A program made the translations under genes and the position numbers. A stretch of DNA of 35,784 nucleotides, taken from NCBI GenBank assembly GCA_003156805.1, contig PMHV01000053.1:24374-60157 (forward strand), in the 5' to 3' direction. The stretch is from Acidobacteriaceae bacterium (GTDB lineage: Bacteria > Acidobacteriota > Terriglobia > Terriglobales > Acidobacteriaceae). How positions within the stretch are numbered: position 1 is the stretch's first letter; every line of letters begins with the position of its first letter. Of this stretch, positions 1 through 8,830 are shown piece by piece. The notes under the pieces were generated by a model. That model did not search any database. It was not told the DNA's origin and was given only the letters and a program-made list of their open reading frames with translations.

Positions 1-1586
1 GTGTACAAGTCTCCGAGCGCGAGGTAAGGGCCGAAATCCTTGGGGTGCGCGCTGACGGCGCGGGCGAAATAAGTTTCCGCCAATTTGGAATCGCCTTTGT
101 CGCGGGCAAAGTAACCGAGCGAGGAGAGCGCGGCGCGACTGTTGTGGTCGAGGTCGAGCACCTTCGCGAAAGTTTGCTGCGCGGCATCTTTTTGTCCCAG
201 CTTCCATTGCAGGTTGGCATAGTTGAGAAGCGAGTTGACGTTGGCGGGCGCCAGCGCCAGAGCCTCTTTCAAATCCTGATTGGCGGCGTCCGCATTGCCG
301 GAAGCGGCTTCGATGGCGGCGCGCAAGCGGAGCATTTCCGGGCGCGCGGAAGCGGAAACGGTCAGTTGATTAATTTGGGTGGCGGCGGAATCGAGTTGTT
401 GCTTTGCCTCAGTTTGATCTTCCGGCGGAGCGTCCTGGCGCGCGTCGAGTTCGTACAGATTGAGCCCCAGCTCGATGGGATACAGCGGACCCTCGGGAAC
501 GGTTGCGGGCAAATTGTTGAGCGCAAGTTTGTATTCTGCCGCGGCATCGTCGATGCGGTTTTCGGACTCGGCAAGAGCGCCCAGAATGGCGTGCAGACGA
601 TAGTTGTTGGCGTCGATCCTGCGGGCGTCGTCAAGGAACGGACGAGCCGTATCAGGCTGGCCGAGATTCACCCACGACTGAGCGGCGCTGAGATCGAGCC
701 CGAGATTGCCCTTGGCGGCTTTGGCCACACGAGTGTAGAGATTGGCGGCTTCCTGCGGCTGGCCCGCGAGCTGGTAGGTGTAGGCGAGTTCGGCCTCGGT
801 GTCGGCCGAATGCGTAGGGATCGATTTCAGGGCAGCGATCGCCAAATCATACTGACCCTGGTCGCGGTATTGGCCGGCGACCACGCGCAAGACTTCCGGA
901 TCGCGCGGAGCGCGAGTCCTGGCACGATTCAAATAACGCGTGGCGTCGTCGGGCTGGCCGAGATGCTCGTAAGCGTGGGCGATCAAGATGGCGTTGTGCG
1001 CAGTGGGCTGCAGAGCATCGGCGCGCTGCAGCAGTTCGAGGGAACCTTTGGCATCGGAATTGAGCAGCAGTTCGCCTGCGAGTTGCAGGCTGTTTGCGTC
1101 TTTGGGATTGGCGGCGACGACGCGGCGGAGTAACACTTCCGCTTCGGCGTCGCGCCCCATTTTTGCGTAGGTCTGGGCAAGGCCCGCGAGTCCGCGAACC
1201 GACTCGGCCTGAATACGCAGGCCGCGAATATAGGCGTCGACGGAAGCCTGATAGTGCTGATCGAGGCGGGCGGCGTAGCCCAGCAAGAACCAGAGTTCGG
1301 CGTCTTGCGGAGCGGCCTTGGCGGCGCGCTCGGCGTAAGCGACCGCGGCAGCGTAGTCGTTTCGTTTTAATGCATCCTGCGCGGCGCGCGCCTGGCGCGC
1401 CACTTCGATGCTGGACCCCCAGCCCAGACTCGAGTCAGTTTGCGACGAATCGGCGGGAGATGCTTTGCCTTGCTGTTGAGCGGGCGCAGCGCTGCCGTTC
1501 GACTTGTTGATTTCGTAGGTCTGGCCGAAAGCGAAATTGAGAAAAACTGCGATGCAAAAGCTCGCGAGCGGAAGCCGGCTTTTCAC
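1..1586 (-). CDS. Secreted tetratricopeptide-repeat protein (partial, C-terminus off the left edge)
   Basis: The reading frame is open on the minus strand from about 1628 to the window edge, so the C-terminus lies outside. I chose the GTG at 1586 because GGGGA sits about 5 nt upstream and translation then begins with a typical signal peptide (VKSRLPLASFCIAVFLNFAFG, then QTY); an in-frame ATG at 1628 has no ribosome binding site. After a Ser/Gln-rich linker of about 40 residues the protein is an array of TPR helices, for example blocks ending AERAAKAAPQDAELWFLLG and NYANLQWKLGQKDAAQQTF, with the usual small residues at positions 8 and 20 and terminal Pro. TPR arrays are protein-protein scaffolds; export suggests a periplasmic one. 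The client is unknown. It is divergent from the operon starting at 1837. Confidence 0.85.
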   Translation of the reverse strand, partial: MKSRLPLASFCIAVFLNFAFGQTYEINKSNGSAAPAQQQGKASPADSSQTDSSLGWGSSIEVARQARAAQDALKRNDYAAAVAYAERAAKAAPQDAELWFLLGYAARLDQHYQASVDAYIRGLRIQAESVRGLAGLAQTYAKMGRDAEAEVLLRRVVAANPKDANSLQLAGELLLNSDAKGSLELLQRADALQPTAHNAILIAHAYEHLGQPDDATRYLNRARTRAPRDPEVLRVVAGQYRDQGQYDLAIAALKSIPTHSADTEAELAYTYQLAGQPQEAANLYTRVAKAAKGNLGLDLSAAQSWVNLGQPDTARPFLDDARRIDANNYRLHAILGALAESENRIDDAAAEYKLALNNLPATVPEGPLYPIELGLNLYELDARQDAPPEDQTEAKQQLDSAATQINQLTVSASARPEMLRLRAAIEAASGNADAANQDLKEALALAPANVNSLLNYANLQWKLGQKDAAQQTFAKVLDLDHNSRAALSSLGYFARDKGDSKLAETYFARAVSAHPKDFGPYLALGDLY

Positions 1587-1836
1587 GTAGTCCCCACACT
1601 GTGCAAGTTTTCTTCGTACCTCCCGCATACCGTTATTTCTGCGGTCTATCTCAGATGCACATTAGGAGCCTAAAGGCTGCTTTCCAAGTGATTAGCCCTG
1701 CTGGTTTCAAGGCGCGAATGAGGCAGGCTTAAATGTCAGTCACAAAATGGGGTAAAAATCATACGAATCAGCAGTAAACCCTGTGCCGGTTTTGCGAATC
1801 CAACGTGTCCACTTGAGAATCCAGGAGCAGAATGCG
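1587..1836. promoter_or_regulatory. Divergent intergenic region, probable promoters for the TPR gene and the GT-C operon
   Basis: About 250 bases lie between two divergent starts. The part from about 1670 to 1790 is visibly more AT-rich than the flanking genes, which fits promoter DNA. I do not see a convincing -35/-10 pair, and no hairpin or small ORF stands out. Confidence 0.4.
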
Positions 1837-3573
1837 GTGAACACTGCCGAACGCTACTCGCGTCCAATACCGCTGTTGGCGATTGTTCTGGTGGCGCTGG
1901 CTGTGCATGGGCCTCTATTGCTGATGCAGTTGCCGGCCGGCTCGTTCGACACTAACTTTCACATCTTCTTCGCCTCGCACTACGCTCATCACTGGTTCAA
2001 CCCGTGGAATGAAAAGTGGTTTGCAGGTTTTTCGCAGACCACATATCCTCCGCTGACGCACCAGTGGATTGCCATTTTCTCGAATGTTGTGGGATTGAAA
2101 ATGGCCTACATGCTGGTGCAGCTAATTGCCATGCTGCTGCTGCCGGTTGGGGTGTACCGCTTTGCCAAGATCTGGGTGGGCGAGCGAGCCGCGAGCTATG
2201 CGGCAGTGGGCAGTGTTTTCCTGGGCGCGCTAGCTTTTCTGGCCTATCAGGCGGGGCAACTGGCTACGATAGCTTCCGTCGCTCTCTACCTGAACGCGTT
2301 GCCCTACTTTTACGAATGGATGACAGAGGCCCAGGGCCGTTCGCTCGTCAAGGGAGTTGCGGTCGGTTTAGCGGCAGCGGCGGCGCACCACGTCACTTTG
2401 ATCTTCGGGGTGGTGCTGTTCGCGGGGCCTGTGCTTTGGCTCGCATGGCTGGATGCTCGCGAGGAGAGAGTGGCAGCCTCAGAGCGGGGAGTGATTGCGC
2501 GCGCTGCGATTTTCGGCGTGATCGTAGCGCTGGGCGTGGGAGCCGTGCTGCTGCCTTACTGGATTTCCATTGTGCAGCATCCGATTCACCAGATGCCAAT
2601 CCCTCATGACAGCCGCGCCAATTTTCTGCTCAATTCGATCACGGCGATCAACTACTTTGTGATTCCGTACGGAGTTTTGATTCTGGCGCTGCCATTCATT
2701 TTGATGCGCGGATGCGCGAATCGCCGGCTGCGGCCGCTGCTGCTCGGTTTCTGGGTCACGTTTATTTTTGGATTGGGCGGCACCACTCCGTTGCCGAGAT
2801 GGCTGCTGGGCCGTGCCTATGAGATTTTGACCTTCGAGCGCTTTACTTTCTGGGCAACTCTCATGGCGATGCCGATCGTTGGCCTGCTGGCGATGGAGCT
2901 TCTGGATCGTTTCCGCGACAAGGCTGCAGTGGGACTGGCGCTGGCGGCGGTTTCAACCTTAGGTTTGGCCCTGGCCTGGCTGACGGTCAATCCCTACCGG
3001 CCCGCGCGGACGCCGGACGTGAAACCGGTAATTGCATTTCTGAATCGAGACGGCCACGACAGCTATCGCTACATCACGCTCGGCTTCGGAAGCGAGCTGG
3101 CCAAGGTCTCAACTTACACGGATGCCGGCAGCGTGGACGGCGACTACAACTCGGCCCGCTTGTTGCCTGAGATGACGAGTTACGGGTCGGCGCAGCTCAC
3201 CAACTCCAAGTTTTATGGTTCAGCGGGCATGGCGTCTTTGCGAGCGATGCTCGAACACGCCAACCGCTACGGGCTGAAGTATGTTTTTGTCCACGACTCT
3301 TACTACGAGCCGCTGCTGACGTTTGCGGGCTGGCGGAAGATCGAAACCTTCGACAATGGCGAGACTACGGCGTGGTCGAAAGATGATGTGCCGCCGGCGC
3401 ACAAGATCGAGTCTGACGCGGTGCCGCCGCGGTGGGAAGGGCTGTTGTGGGGGACTCTGCCCATCGGCGTGAGCATCCTGGCGATTTTCCTGGAGTTCCT
3501 GTTGCCCGGAAAGCGCCGCTTGCCGGTGCTGATGGAAGTTCCGGCTTGCGCCGAAGAGCACTATGCGGTTTGA
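1837..3573 (+). CDS. Polytopic membrane protein, GT-C glycosyltransferase-like (6-pyruvoyl-tetrahydropterin-synthase-related membrane family)
   Basis: I place the start at GTG 1837 (578 residues), 9 nt after AGGAG; an upstream in-frame GTG at 1783 lacks a ribosome binding site. About ten hydrophobic segments span residues 10-410, followed by a soluble domain of about 130 residues and a last transmembrane segment near the C-terminus. The first extracytoplasmic loop holds SFDTNFHIFFASHY and a Trp-rich stretch ending TYPPLTHQW. That acidic/His loop after the first helix is the place where GT-C enzymes carry catalytic Asp/Glu. The family is usually annotated by a misleading pterin-synthase-related name. 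The likely role is transfer of a sugar from a polyprenyl carrier outside the membrane, but donor and acceptor are unknown. It is first in a four-gene operon (17-nt gap to the next gene). Confidence 0.7.
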   Translation: MNTAERYSRPIPLLAIVLVALAVHGPLLLMQLPAGSFDTNFHIFFASHYAHHWFNPWNEKWFAGFSQTTYPPLTHQWIAIFSNVVGLKMAYMLVQLIAMLLLPVGVYRFAKIWVGERAASYAAVGSVFLGALAFLAYQAGQLATIASVALYLNALPYFYEWMTEAQGRSLVKGVAVGLAAAAAHHVTLIFGVVLFAGPVLWLAWLDAREERVAASERGVIARAAIFGVIVALGVGAVLLPYWISIVQHPIHQMPIPHDSRANFLLNSITAINYFVIPYGVLILALPFILMRGCANRRLRPLLLGFWVTFIFGLGGTTPLPRWLLGRAYEILTFERFTFWATLMAMPIVGLLAMELLDRFRDKAAVGLALAAVSTLGLALAWLTVNPYRPARTPDVKPVIAFLNRDGHDSYRYITLGFGSELAKVSTYTDAGSVDGDYNSARLLPEMTSYGSAQLTNSKFYGSAGMASLRAMLEHANRYGLKYVFVHDSYYEPLLTFAGWRKIETFDNGETTAWSKDDVPPAHKIESDAVPPRWEGLLWGTLPIGVSILAIFLEFLLPGKRRLPVLMEVPACAEEHYAV

Positions 3574-3590
3574 GATAACGAGATAACGAA

Positions 3591-4730
3591 ATGAATCGCG
3601 CTCTGCTAATTATTCTGATCGCCGCGACCGCCCTGCTGATGGCGGTGGCTTTCTTCATGCCCGCTGGGCCCGGCGCAACCGTTGGCGTGGCCTCGGGATC
3701 GGCATTGCCGGGCTTTTCGCCAAAAGCCAACACGCCCGAGCAAGCGATGGCCAATGTTCTGCTGGATGTGAAACGGCGCAACTGGGATCGGGCATTCGTG
3801 GGGGTTTCAAAGACGAGTGGGGTCGATGAGCGAGCGTTCATCGAAGACTGGACCGGGTCGTCTGGAAGTCTACGCACGTTTTCCAATCTCGAGGGCTTCG
3901 AATCGCGCCCTCTGCACGCGACCAATGACGAAGCTCAAATGCGTGTACGTTTGCATTGGAGCACTCCGGTTGGTCCCGAAGAGGAGGCTCGCGACTTTCG
4001 TTTGATGCGCGAGGGCGATACGTGGAAGGTAGTTTGGCCGCATACAGAAACGGCTAGCGTGCCGGCACAGGTGATTCCAGTGGACTATTTGCGCTGGGAC
4101 CTGGTGAGTGGCGGTGCAGAGGATGAATGGGGAGCGCGGAACGTCGACGCGCCGCACGTGCGAATCCTCTCGATGAACGCAGTGCAGGCGGGCGACGGGT
4201 CCGTGGTGATGGGAGAAGTGGTGAATGAAGACACGATTCCGGCCTTCGTGAATGTCAACGCCACGGTCGTCGACGGATCCGGGAACGCCATTGATGAGGA
4301 AAGCAGCTTCGACAAAATCGCACACATCCTTCTTCCCAAGCAAGTGTCGCCGTATCGCGTGGATTTTCCCCAAATCAGCCTGCAACGAGTGAAAAACGTT
4401 CGTATGGATGTGAAGGCAACGCTGGTGCCGGCTTCGGCCGATCCGGTGATCGGAGTGATGGATCAGAGGTTGGAACCGGATGCCCAGGGAAAGAACGTCC
4501 TGCGTGGAAATCTGTTCAATGAGAGCGGGCAGACCGTGAACATTCCGCACGTGGTTGCCAGCTTTTACGACAACAATGGAAAGGTGGTATGGGTTGCCGA
4601 TGGATATGTGGAGCGCGCCCTGCTGCCGCAGAGTTCGGAGCCGTTTGCGGTCGAGGTTCCGCGCGCGCTGGTGGGAAAAGTACAGAACTTCCACGTCGTG
4701 GTAAATCAATACAGTCTGGGAAGGTCTTGA
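3591..4730 (+). CDS. Membrane-anchored exported protein with NTF2-like and FxLYD-like domains, function unknown
   Basis: This 379-residue protein starts with one uncleaved-looking transmembrane anchor (residues 4-24) and a short linker. Residues about 45-155 (from TPEQAMANVLLDVKRRNWDRAF to DTWKVVWP) look like an NTF2/DUF4878-type alpha+beta fold, with a helix-rich start and a final strand with Trp-Lys-Val. Residues about 180-375 contain two similar beta-rich units with 'GEVVNED' and 'GNLFNESGQ' followed by hydrophobic strands, resembling FxLYD domains of envelope proteins. No catalytic motif is visible. It sits between the GT-C-like gene and a secreted Ig-like protein; the next start is 1 nt after its stop, so the products are probably made together. 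Confidence 0.6.
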   Translation: MNRALLIILIAATALLMAVAFFMPAGPGATVGVASGSALPGFSPKANTPEQAMANVLLDVKRRNWDRAFVGVSKTSGVDERAFIEDWTGSSGSLRTFSNLEGFESRPLHATNDEAQMRVRLHWSTPVGPEEEARDFRLMREGDTWKVVWPHTETASVPAQVIPVDYLRWDLVSGGAEDEWGARNVDAPHVRILSMNAVQAGDGSVVMGEVVNEDTIPAFVNVNATVVDGSGNAIDEESSFDKIAHILLPKQVSPYRVDFPQISLQRVKNVRMDVKATLVPASADPVIGVMDQRLEPDAQGKNVLRGNLFNESGQTVNIPHVVASFYDNNGKVVWVADGYVERALLPQSSEPFAVEVPRALVGKVQNFHVVVNQYSLGRS

Positions 4731-4731
4731 G

Positions 4732-5589
4732 ATGCGCCGACTCCTGCTCTTATGCGCGGGCGCAGTGTTGCTTGCTGGAGCGAGCGCGGGGCAGGAGTTG
4801 CGCGTGCCGCCCTCCGTTTCTGCCGGCGAAGATGCCACGATTTCGACCGCGGGAAGCGGCCAAGCGACGTTCTATGTGGTGGGGCCGGGAGTCGCGAGCA
4901 AGAGCAGCGTGAATCTGGGCGAAGAAATCCAACTGCACGGGCAGGACTTGCGGAATGCTGGCCATTACATGGCGATTGTGTGCTCCAGCACATGCCAGAG
5001 TGCAAGCTTCTATGTGATAGCAGCGAAGCCAACAAACTTGAGCTTCCTAGTTCATCCTTCGCGCGTGCCCGTGGGGCAGGAGAATGCGGTGAGCGGAGTG
5101 GCGCTGCCGTTTGACACCTTCCACAATTTGGTGCTGTCGCCCGCGGAAGTGAATTTTACGATGAATGCTGCGAATGCAGCGCTCTTCTCCCGATCTGTGC
5201 ACATGCAGCAGGGAATCGGATGGTTCCGCACGAGTTCGGGCAAAACGGCAGGCACGGTGCGAGTGGTGGCGAGCGTGGCTGACCTCTCTGCGCGGCGTGC
5301 GGTACAGCAAGTCGCTTCCGATCCCTGCAACTTACGTATGCAAGGTCAGCGAACAGCGAAGGGCATCACGGTGCAGACCGAACCGGTTCGCGACTGCTCG
5401 GGAAATCCAGTGTCCGATGGGACTATCGTCAGCTTCGGCGCCGTTACGGCGAATGGCAGGAGCACAGTGGATGCTCCCATCAAACATGGAGTGGCGCGCG
5501 CCCAGATCGAAGGCTCAGGCGCGGCGGTGGTTTCCGTGGCCTCCGGCGTCGTGATAGGCAACGAACTCCACATTGGGGCGCAGCAATGA
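4732..5589 (+). CDS. Secreted Ig-like/Big-1-like beta-sandwich protein, function unknown
   Basis: This 285-residue protein has a clear Sec signal peptide (MRRLLLLCAGAVLLAGASAG, then QELRVPP). The mature part is almost all beta and falls into about three Ig-like sections: residues 20-95 with a CSSTC pair, 96-195, and 196-285. The last section (DCSGNPVSDGTIVSFGAVTANG onward) resembles bacterial Ig-like Big-1 repeats, which have a conserved 'G.pv.g..V.F....G' pattern. It starts 1 nt after the previous stop and overlaps the next start by 4 nt (ATGA), so it is translationally coupled to both. An adhesive or structural envelope role is plausible but not shown. Confidence 0.6.
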   Translation: MRRLLLLCAGAVLLAGASAGQELRVPPSVSAGEDATISTAGSGQATFYVVGPGVASKSSVNLGEEIQLHGQDLRNAGHYMAIVCSSTCQSASFYVIAAKPTNLSFLVHPSRVPVGQENAVSGVALPFDTFHNLVLSPAEVNFTMNAANAALFSRSVHMQQGIGWFRTSSGKTAGTVRVVASVADLSARRAVQQVASDPCNLRMQGQRTAKGITVQTEPVRDCSGNPVSDGTIVSFGAVTANGRSTVDAPIKHGVARAQIEGSGAAVVSVASGVVIGNELHIGAQQ

Positions 5590-6140
5590 TTCGCGAGACG
5601 GGCAAGGCAAGCAGATTGCGCGGGCTGATGCGTGGCGCTGCGGTGCTGGCGCTAGCGCTGGCCGGTTCGCTTTGTTCGCGTGCCGCCGATGCTCCCCAAA
5701 TACAAAAGGACCAGGTGCAGCTGGACGTGAGCAAAGCTGGTCCCCGTGCGGTGGAAAGCCTTACGCAGCACGGAATCCTGCGCGATTATGGTTCAGCCTG
5801 GACCAGCCTGGCGCATGCTCTGGAGTTCAATACGCTCGACCCTCTCGACGGACCGTTTGTGGGAACGGCGAAGAAATGGTTGACGGAGAGAGTCCTCGGC
5901 CAGCAGCGCTCCGGGCTGAGGTCCCGCTATCAGGATCAAAGTCATAAGCTCCAAGCTATCTTTTACGCGCCGGAAGGCGATGTGATTGAGCTGCACGACA
6001 CCGCGGAATATCGCCTACAGGTTCTCGACGGCGCAAAGGCGGTGCATGACGAGCGTGTGGTAGTGCATTATGTTGTGCTGATGACTCCGGGCGCAGATCG
6101 CTGGGTAATTCGGCAGTTGCAGGCGGTTTCGCAATTCTAG
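5586..6140 (+). CDS. Small exported protein, NTF2-like fold suspected, function unknown
   Basis: This 184-residue protein has an Arg-rich n-region and a hydrophobic core ending at an Ala-X-Ala site (GSLCSRAADA), so it is probably exported. Residues about 60-184 run from a helix-rich start (YGSAWTSLAHALEF) into strands (ELHDTAEYRLQVLDG; VVHYVVLMTPGADRWVIRQL). The ending, strand with Asp-Arg-Trp then strand, is typical of NTF2-like or IMS-type domains. No catalytic residues are recognisable. Its ATG overlaps the TGA of the preceding gene (ATGA) and it is the last gene of the four-gene operon. The fold call is by eye. Confidence 0.55.
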   Translation: MIRETGKASRLRGLMRGAAVLALALAGSLCSRAADAPQIQKDQVQLDVSKAGPRAVESLTQHGILRDYGSAWTSLAHALEFNTLDPLDGPFVGTAKKWLTERVLGQQRSGLRSRYQDQSHKLQAIFYAPEGDVIELHDTAEYRLQVLDGAKAVHDERVVVHYVVLMTPGADRWVIRQLQAVSQF

Positions 6141-6297
6141 GCGGGCCACAGTTTGGGCGCCGCCGATCGCATTCCGCGGAGCGCGCTCGCCGTGAAAGGG
6201 TCCGTGCGGTGCATTCCCCGCGCACTTATGCGCCAACCGCCGTATTCGTTGCTGCATCCAAGAGGTTTGCCGTGCGGATAAAAGGGAGAACCTCCGT

Positions 6298-7326
6298 TTG
6301 AGGAATGTCTTGGGCCTCATGATCGCGTGCTTCATGGTTGCCAGCGGATGCACGTCTTCGGGCATCCATCGCGGCGCCGGGCAGAATCTGCAGGCCCCGG
6401 CGCGCGCGCCCGAAATTCTCGCCGTGTACATGCCCTGGTTTGGAGATCATAGCCACATGGATGTTGGCTATTCCAGCCAGGATCCGGCAATCCTGCGGCA
6501 GCAGATTCAGCAGGCTCATCGCCGTGGAATCTCGGCGTTCGTGGTCGACTGGTATGGCGAAATCCGGACGTACTCCGACCGCAACTTTGCCCTATTGGAA
6601 CGGGCTGCTGCGGAGAACCATTTTCAGGTCGCATTGCTGTACAACGAAGCCGAAGATGCAGATGGAGAACCGACCGACCAGGTAATTGCCGCGTTCGACA
6701 GGGCGTATAAGGCGTACATCGGCCCCGGCGCCAAGTATCGCGACGCATACCTCACCTACAACGGGCGTCCGATGATTTTCATCTTCCCCAAGAGCAAACA
6801 CACAGACTGGAACCGGGTGCGCGCACATTGTGCCAATTGGGAAGCCGCGCCCGTGCTGCTGTACGAGGACCAGCCGCCTCCGCAATTCGCCGACGATTTT
6901 GCGGGATCTTATGCGTGGGTGCAGCCTGGACACCAGGGGTGGCGTCCCGACGGCAGCAATTGGGGCGAACAGTATCTGGAAAACTTCTACGAGACGATGA
7001 AAGATAAACATCCCGATAAGATCGCCGTAGGTGGTGCCTGGCCTGGGTTCGACGACTCAGCGGCGAAGTGGAGTCTGAATCGCCATATGGAAAACCGGTG
7101 CGGGAAAACGTTGGAGGAAACGTTGAACTTCTATCATCGCTACTACGACGACTCAAATCCGCTTCCGTTTCTCCTCATCGAAACCTGGAACGACTATGAG
7201 GAAGGGACTGCTATTGAACGCCGCAGTGACACCTGTGGCAAAGAAGAACACGCGAGCGCGGGCGGGTCCGTGCCGCGGGTGAGAGATTTCGCAGCCAACG
7301 TCACTGCTTTCGATCGGGTGAATTAA
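6298..7326 (+). CDS. Lipoprotein with a GH99/GH71-like glycoside hydrolase domain
   Basis: The start is TTG 6298 with GGGAG 9-10 nt upstream; the next ATG would remove the basic n-region. The N-terminus is a lipoprotein signal with lipobox VASG-Cys18, so the protein is probably outer-membrane or periplasmic. Residues about 38-310 form a TIM-barrel-like domain. It opens with EILAVYMPWFGDHSHMDVGY and AHRRGISAFVVDWYG, and carries the diagnostic late motif ETWNDYEEGTAIE at about residues 295-307, seen in GH99/GH71-like and WbsX-type proteins. Those families act on alpha-linked glycans such as mannans or alpha-glucans; the substrate here cannot be read. The next gene starts immediately after its stop, implying joint expression. 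A length of 342 residues is normal for a single domain. Confidence 0.75.
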   Translation: MRNVLGLMIACFMVASGCTSSGIHRGAGQNLQAPARAPEILAVYMPWFGDHSHMDVGYSSQDPAILRQQIQQAHRRGISAFVVDWYGEIRTYSDRNFALLERAAAENHFQVALLYNEAEDADGEPTDQVIAAFDRAYKAYIGPGAKYRDAYLTYNGRPMIFIFPKSKHTDWNRVRAHCANWEAAPVLLYEDQPPPQFADDFAGSYAWVQPGHQGWRPDGSNWGEQYLENFYETMKDKHPDKIAVGGAWPGFDDSAAKWSLNRHMENRCGKTLEETLNFYHRYYDDSNPLPFLLIETWNDYEEGTAIERRSDTCGKEEHASAGGSVPRVRDFAANVTAFDRVN

Positions 7327-8451
7327 ATGAGCGGCCGGAGAAACTCCAACTACTACATAGACCTCTTATCGCATATTCTGCTTGGCACATCACAAGAAGC
7401 TGGCTTGAAGAATGCTGGCGGGGCGGCGGCAGAAAGTGCGGCGCTCAGCATTTCACAAATGGCGGGCGATTTCAGCGAACCAGATCAATCGGAACTTTGG
7501 GCGCTGGCGAATTCGCATCACGTCATTGTGCGTGCCTTGCCGGCGTTGCAGCGATGGATGCTGGCAGTGGGGAATGGGAAGTCCGCGAGGTGGGCGGCAG
7601 ACGCTCTGGAAAAGGAGAAAACACGCATCTCCCACGCATTGTCTTTTCTAGACCGCATTTGCCAGGCTCTGGATCGAGCCGGCAAAGTAATCGTCATCAA
7701 GTCGCTCGACCACTGGCCTGACCTCGGAAGTGATTTGGACCTCTATACAAGCGCGGACTCCGCCGCTGTTGTGGCCATCATGAAGGACCATTTTCGGGCT
7801 CAGGTAGGGGAGCGGAGTTGGGGCGACCGGCTGGCAAACAAATGGAATTTTGTGGTTCCCGGATTAGCGGAACTGGTGGAGGTTCACGTCGGGCGGCTGG
7901 GGCAGACCGGGGAGCAAATTGCCATCACGGACTCACTGCTCAAGCGCTCCGGGGACGTGCAGGCCGGTTCTTATTCGTTCCGCGTCCCTGCGCCGGAAGA
8001 CCGCATAATGATCAGCACGCTGCAGCGCATGTATCGGCACTTTTATTTCCGGCTGTGCGACATCGTGGATAGTGCCGGCCTGATGGAGTCAGGCGAGATC
8101 GACTACGTTTACTTACGTTCCTTGTCACGGCCCGCGGGGCTGTGGGAGGGTGTGGCAACCTACCTCGCGATTGTTTCGGGATATGTGCAGCAATATCGTG
8201 GGAAGGGCTTCTCGCTGCCTTCCTTTGTAAGCTCTGCGGCGCGGTTTGGCAGCGATGAGCTGCACTTCCGAAAAAACTTTTTGCGCATTCCGATCTTTCC
8301 CCATTCGGCCAAACTCTATGCCGCGGAGTGGGCGCGCCTTCTGCTGAACGGAGAGTTTCAGAACACTCTGCGCCTGAGCCTGTTGCCTGGTCTGGCGACT
8401 GCGGCGACGTTGGAAATGAAGTTTACCGGAAGCGACAAGGGGATCTGGTAG
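7327..8451 (+). CDS. Nucleotidyltransferase-like protein (NTP_transf_5 type)
   Basis: The ATG directly follows the TAA of the lipoprotein gene (no gap), so translation is likely coupled. In 374 residues the recognisable core is VIVIKSLDHWPDLGSDLDLY: a Lys on a strand, then Gly-Ser and Asp136-X-Asp138, the metal-binding pattern of the polymerase-beta-type nucleotidyltransferase fold as found in the uncharacterised NTP_transf_5 family. A helical region (residues about 200-330) with several basic residues follows. Members often lie in polysaccharide loci and beside PqqD/HPr-kinase-like genes; such a cassette occurs 13 kb downstream here, but any link is only inferred. Substrate is unknown. Confidence 0.6.
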   Translation: MSGRRNSNYYIDLLSHILLGTSQEAGLKNAGGAAAESAALSISQMAGDFSEPDQSELWALANSHHVIVRALPALQRWMLAVGNGKSARWAADALEKEKTRISHALSFLDRICQALDRAGKVIVIKSLDHWPDLGSDLDLYTSADSAAVVAIMKDHFRAQVGERSWGDRLANKWNFVVPGLAELVEVHVGRLGQTGEQIAITDSLLKRSGDVQAGSYSFRVPAPEDRIMISTLQRMYRHFYFRLCDIVDSAGLMESGEIDYVYLRSLSRPAGLWEGVATYLAIVSGYVQQYRGKGFSLPSFVSSAARFGSDELHFRKNFLRIPIFPHSAKLYAAEWARLLLNGEFQNTLRLSLLPGLATAATLEMKFTGSDKGIW

Positions 8452-8612
8452 TCGACCGAGGGCCAAAGGGCCGGCGCCAGTGAGCGCATCATCAAGGCTT
8501 CCCGCTGGACCGCTGGGTGCGATTTTCGGCGATACTACGGAGTTCACCGGATGGCGAGTGGTCACAGAATACGCTAGCGTGGTCAAGACGGAAACCAAAA
8601 CGTGGAGCCACC

Positions 8613-8783
8613 ATGCCGGGAAAGAAACACCTGCGCGGAGTAAGCGCCAAAGAGCAACGCGAATATGAGCACATTAAGGAAGGCGCGGAAAAATCCGGAC
8701 GTTATGGCAGCCGCGCCAAAGAGGTAGCGGCGCGAACAGTGCTCAAACAGCACAAAGAAAAAGGACACAGCAAGGGTCATTGA
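8613..8783 (+). CDS. Small basic protein (56 residues), function unknown
   Basis: The start is ATG 8613, with GGAG 5 nt upstream. The product is very charged, rich in Lys, Arg, Glu and His (MPGKKHLRGVSAKEQREYEH at the start, KGHSKGH at the end), and is predicted all-helical with no membrane segment or Cys. Similar tiny proteins with a 'KEQRxYEHIKE' stretch occur in many soil bacteria, sometimes labelled plasmid-stabilisation or Rho-termination-factor-like, without firm function. It precedes three response regulators by 47 nt. A nucleic-acid-binding or stress-related role is a guess from charge. The frame extends upstream to 8517 but the upstream part is compositionally unlike a protein. Confidence 0.6.
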   Translation: MPGKKHLRGVSAKEQREYEHIKEGAEKSGRYGSRAKEVAARTVLKQHKEKGHSKGH

Positions 8784-8830
8784 TGTATTTGCTTCTGGGG
8801 ATAGAGCGCCCGGAACAGGAGATATGCCGT

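Noticed and set aside
45-1133. A long plus-strand frame of 362 codons
   Set aside because: The opposite strand encodes a clear signal peptide plus TPR repeats running off the edge; the plus frame shows no family features and is a high-GC shadow.
3870-4838. A 322-codon minus-strand frame opposite the second operon gene
   Set aside because: The plus-strand gene has an anchor, coherent domains and tight operon spacing; the minus product is rich in His/Arg/Ser without pattern.
8455-8612. N-terminal extension of the small basic protein from 8517
   Set aside because: ATG 8613 has a well-spaced GGAG and matches the charged small-protein type; the upstream codons do not look like the same protein.
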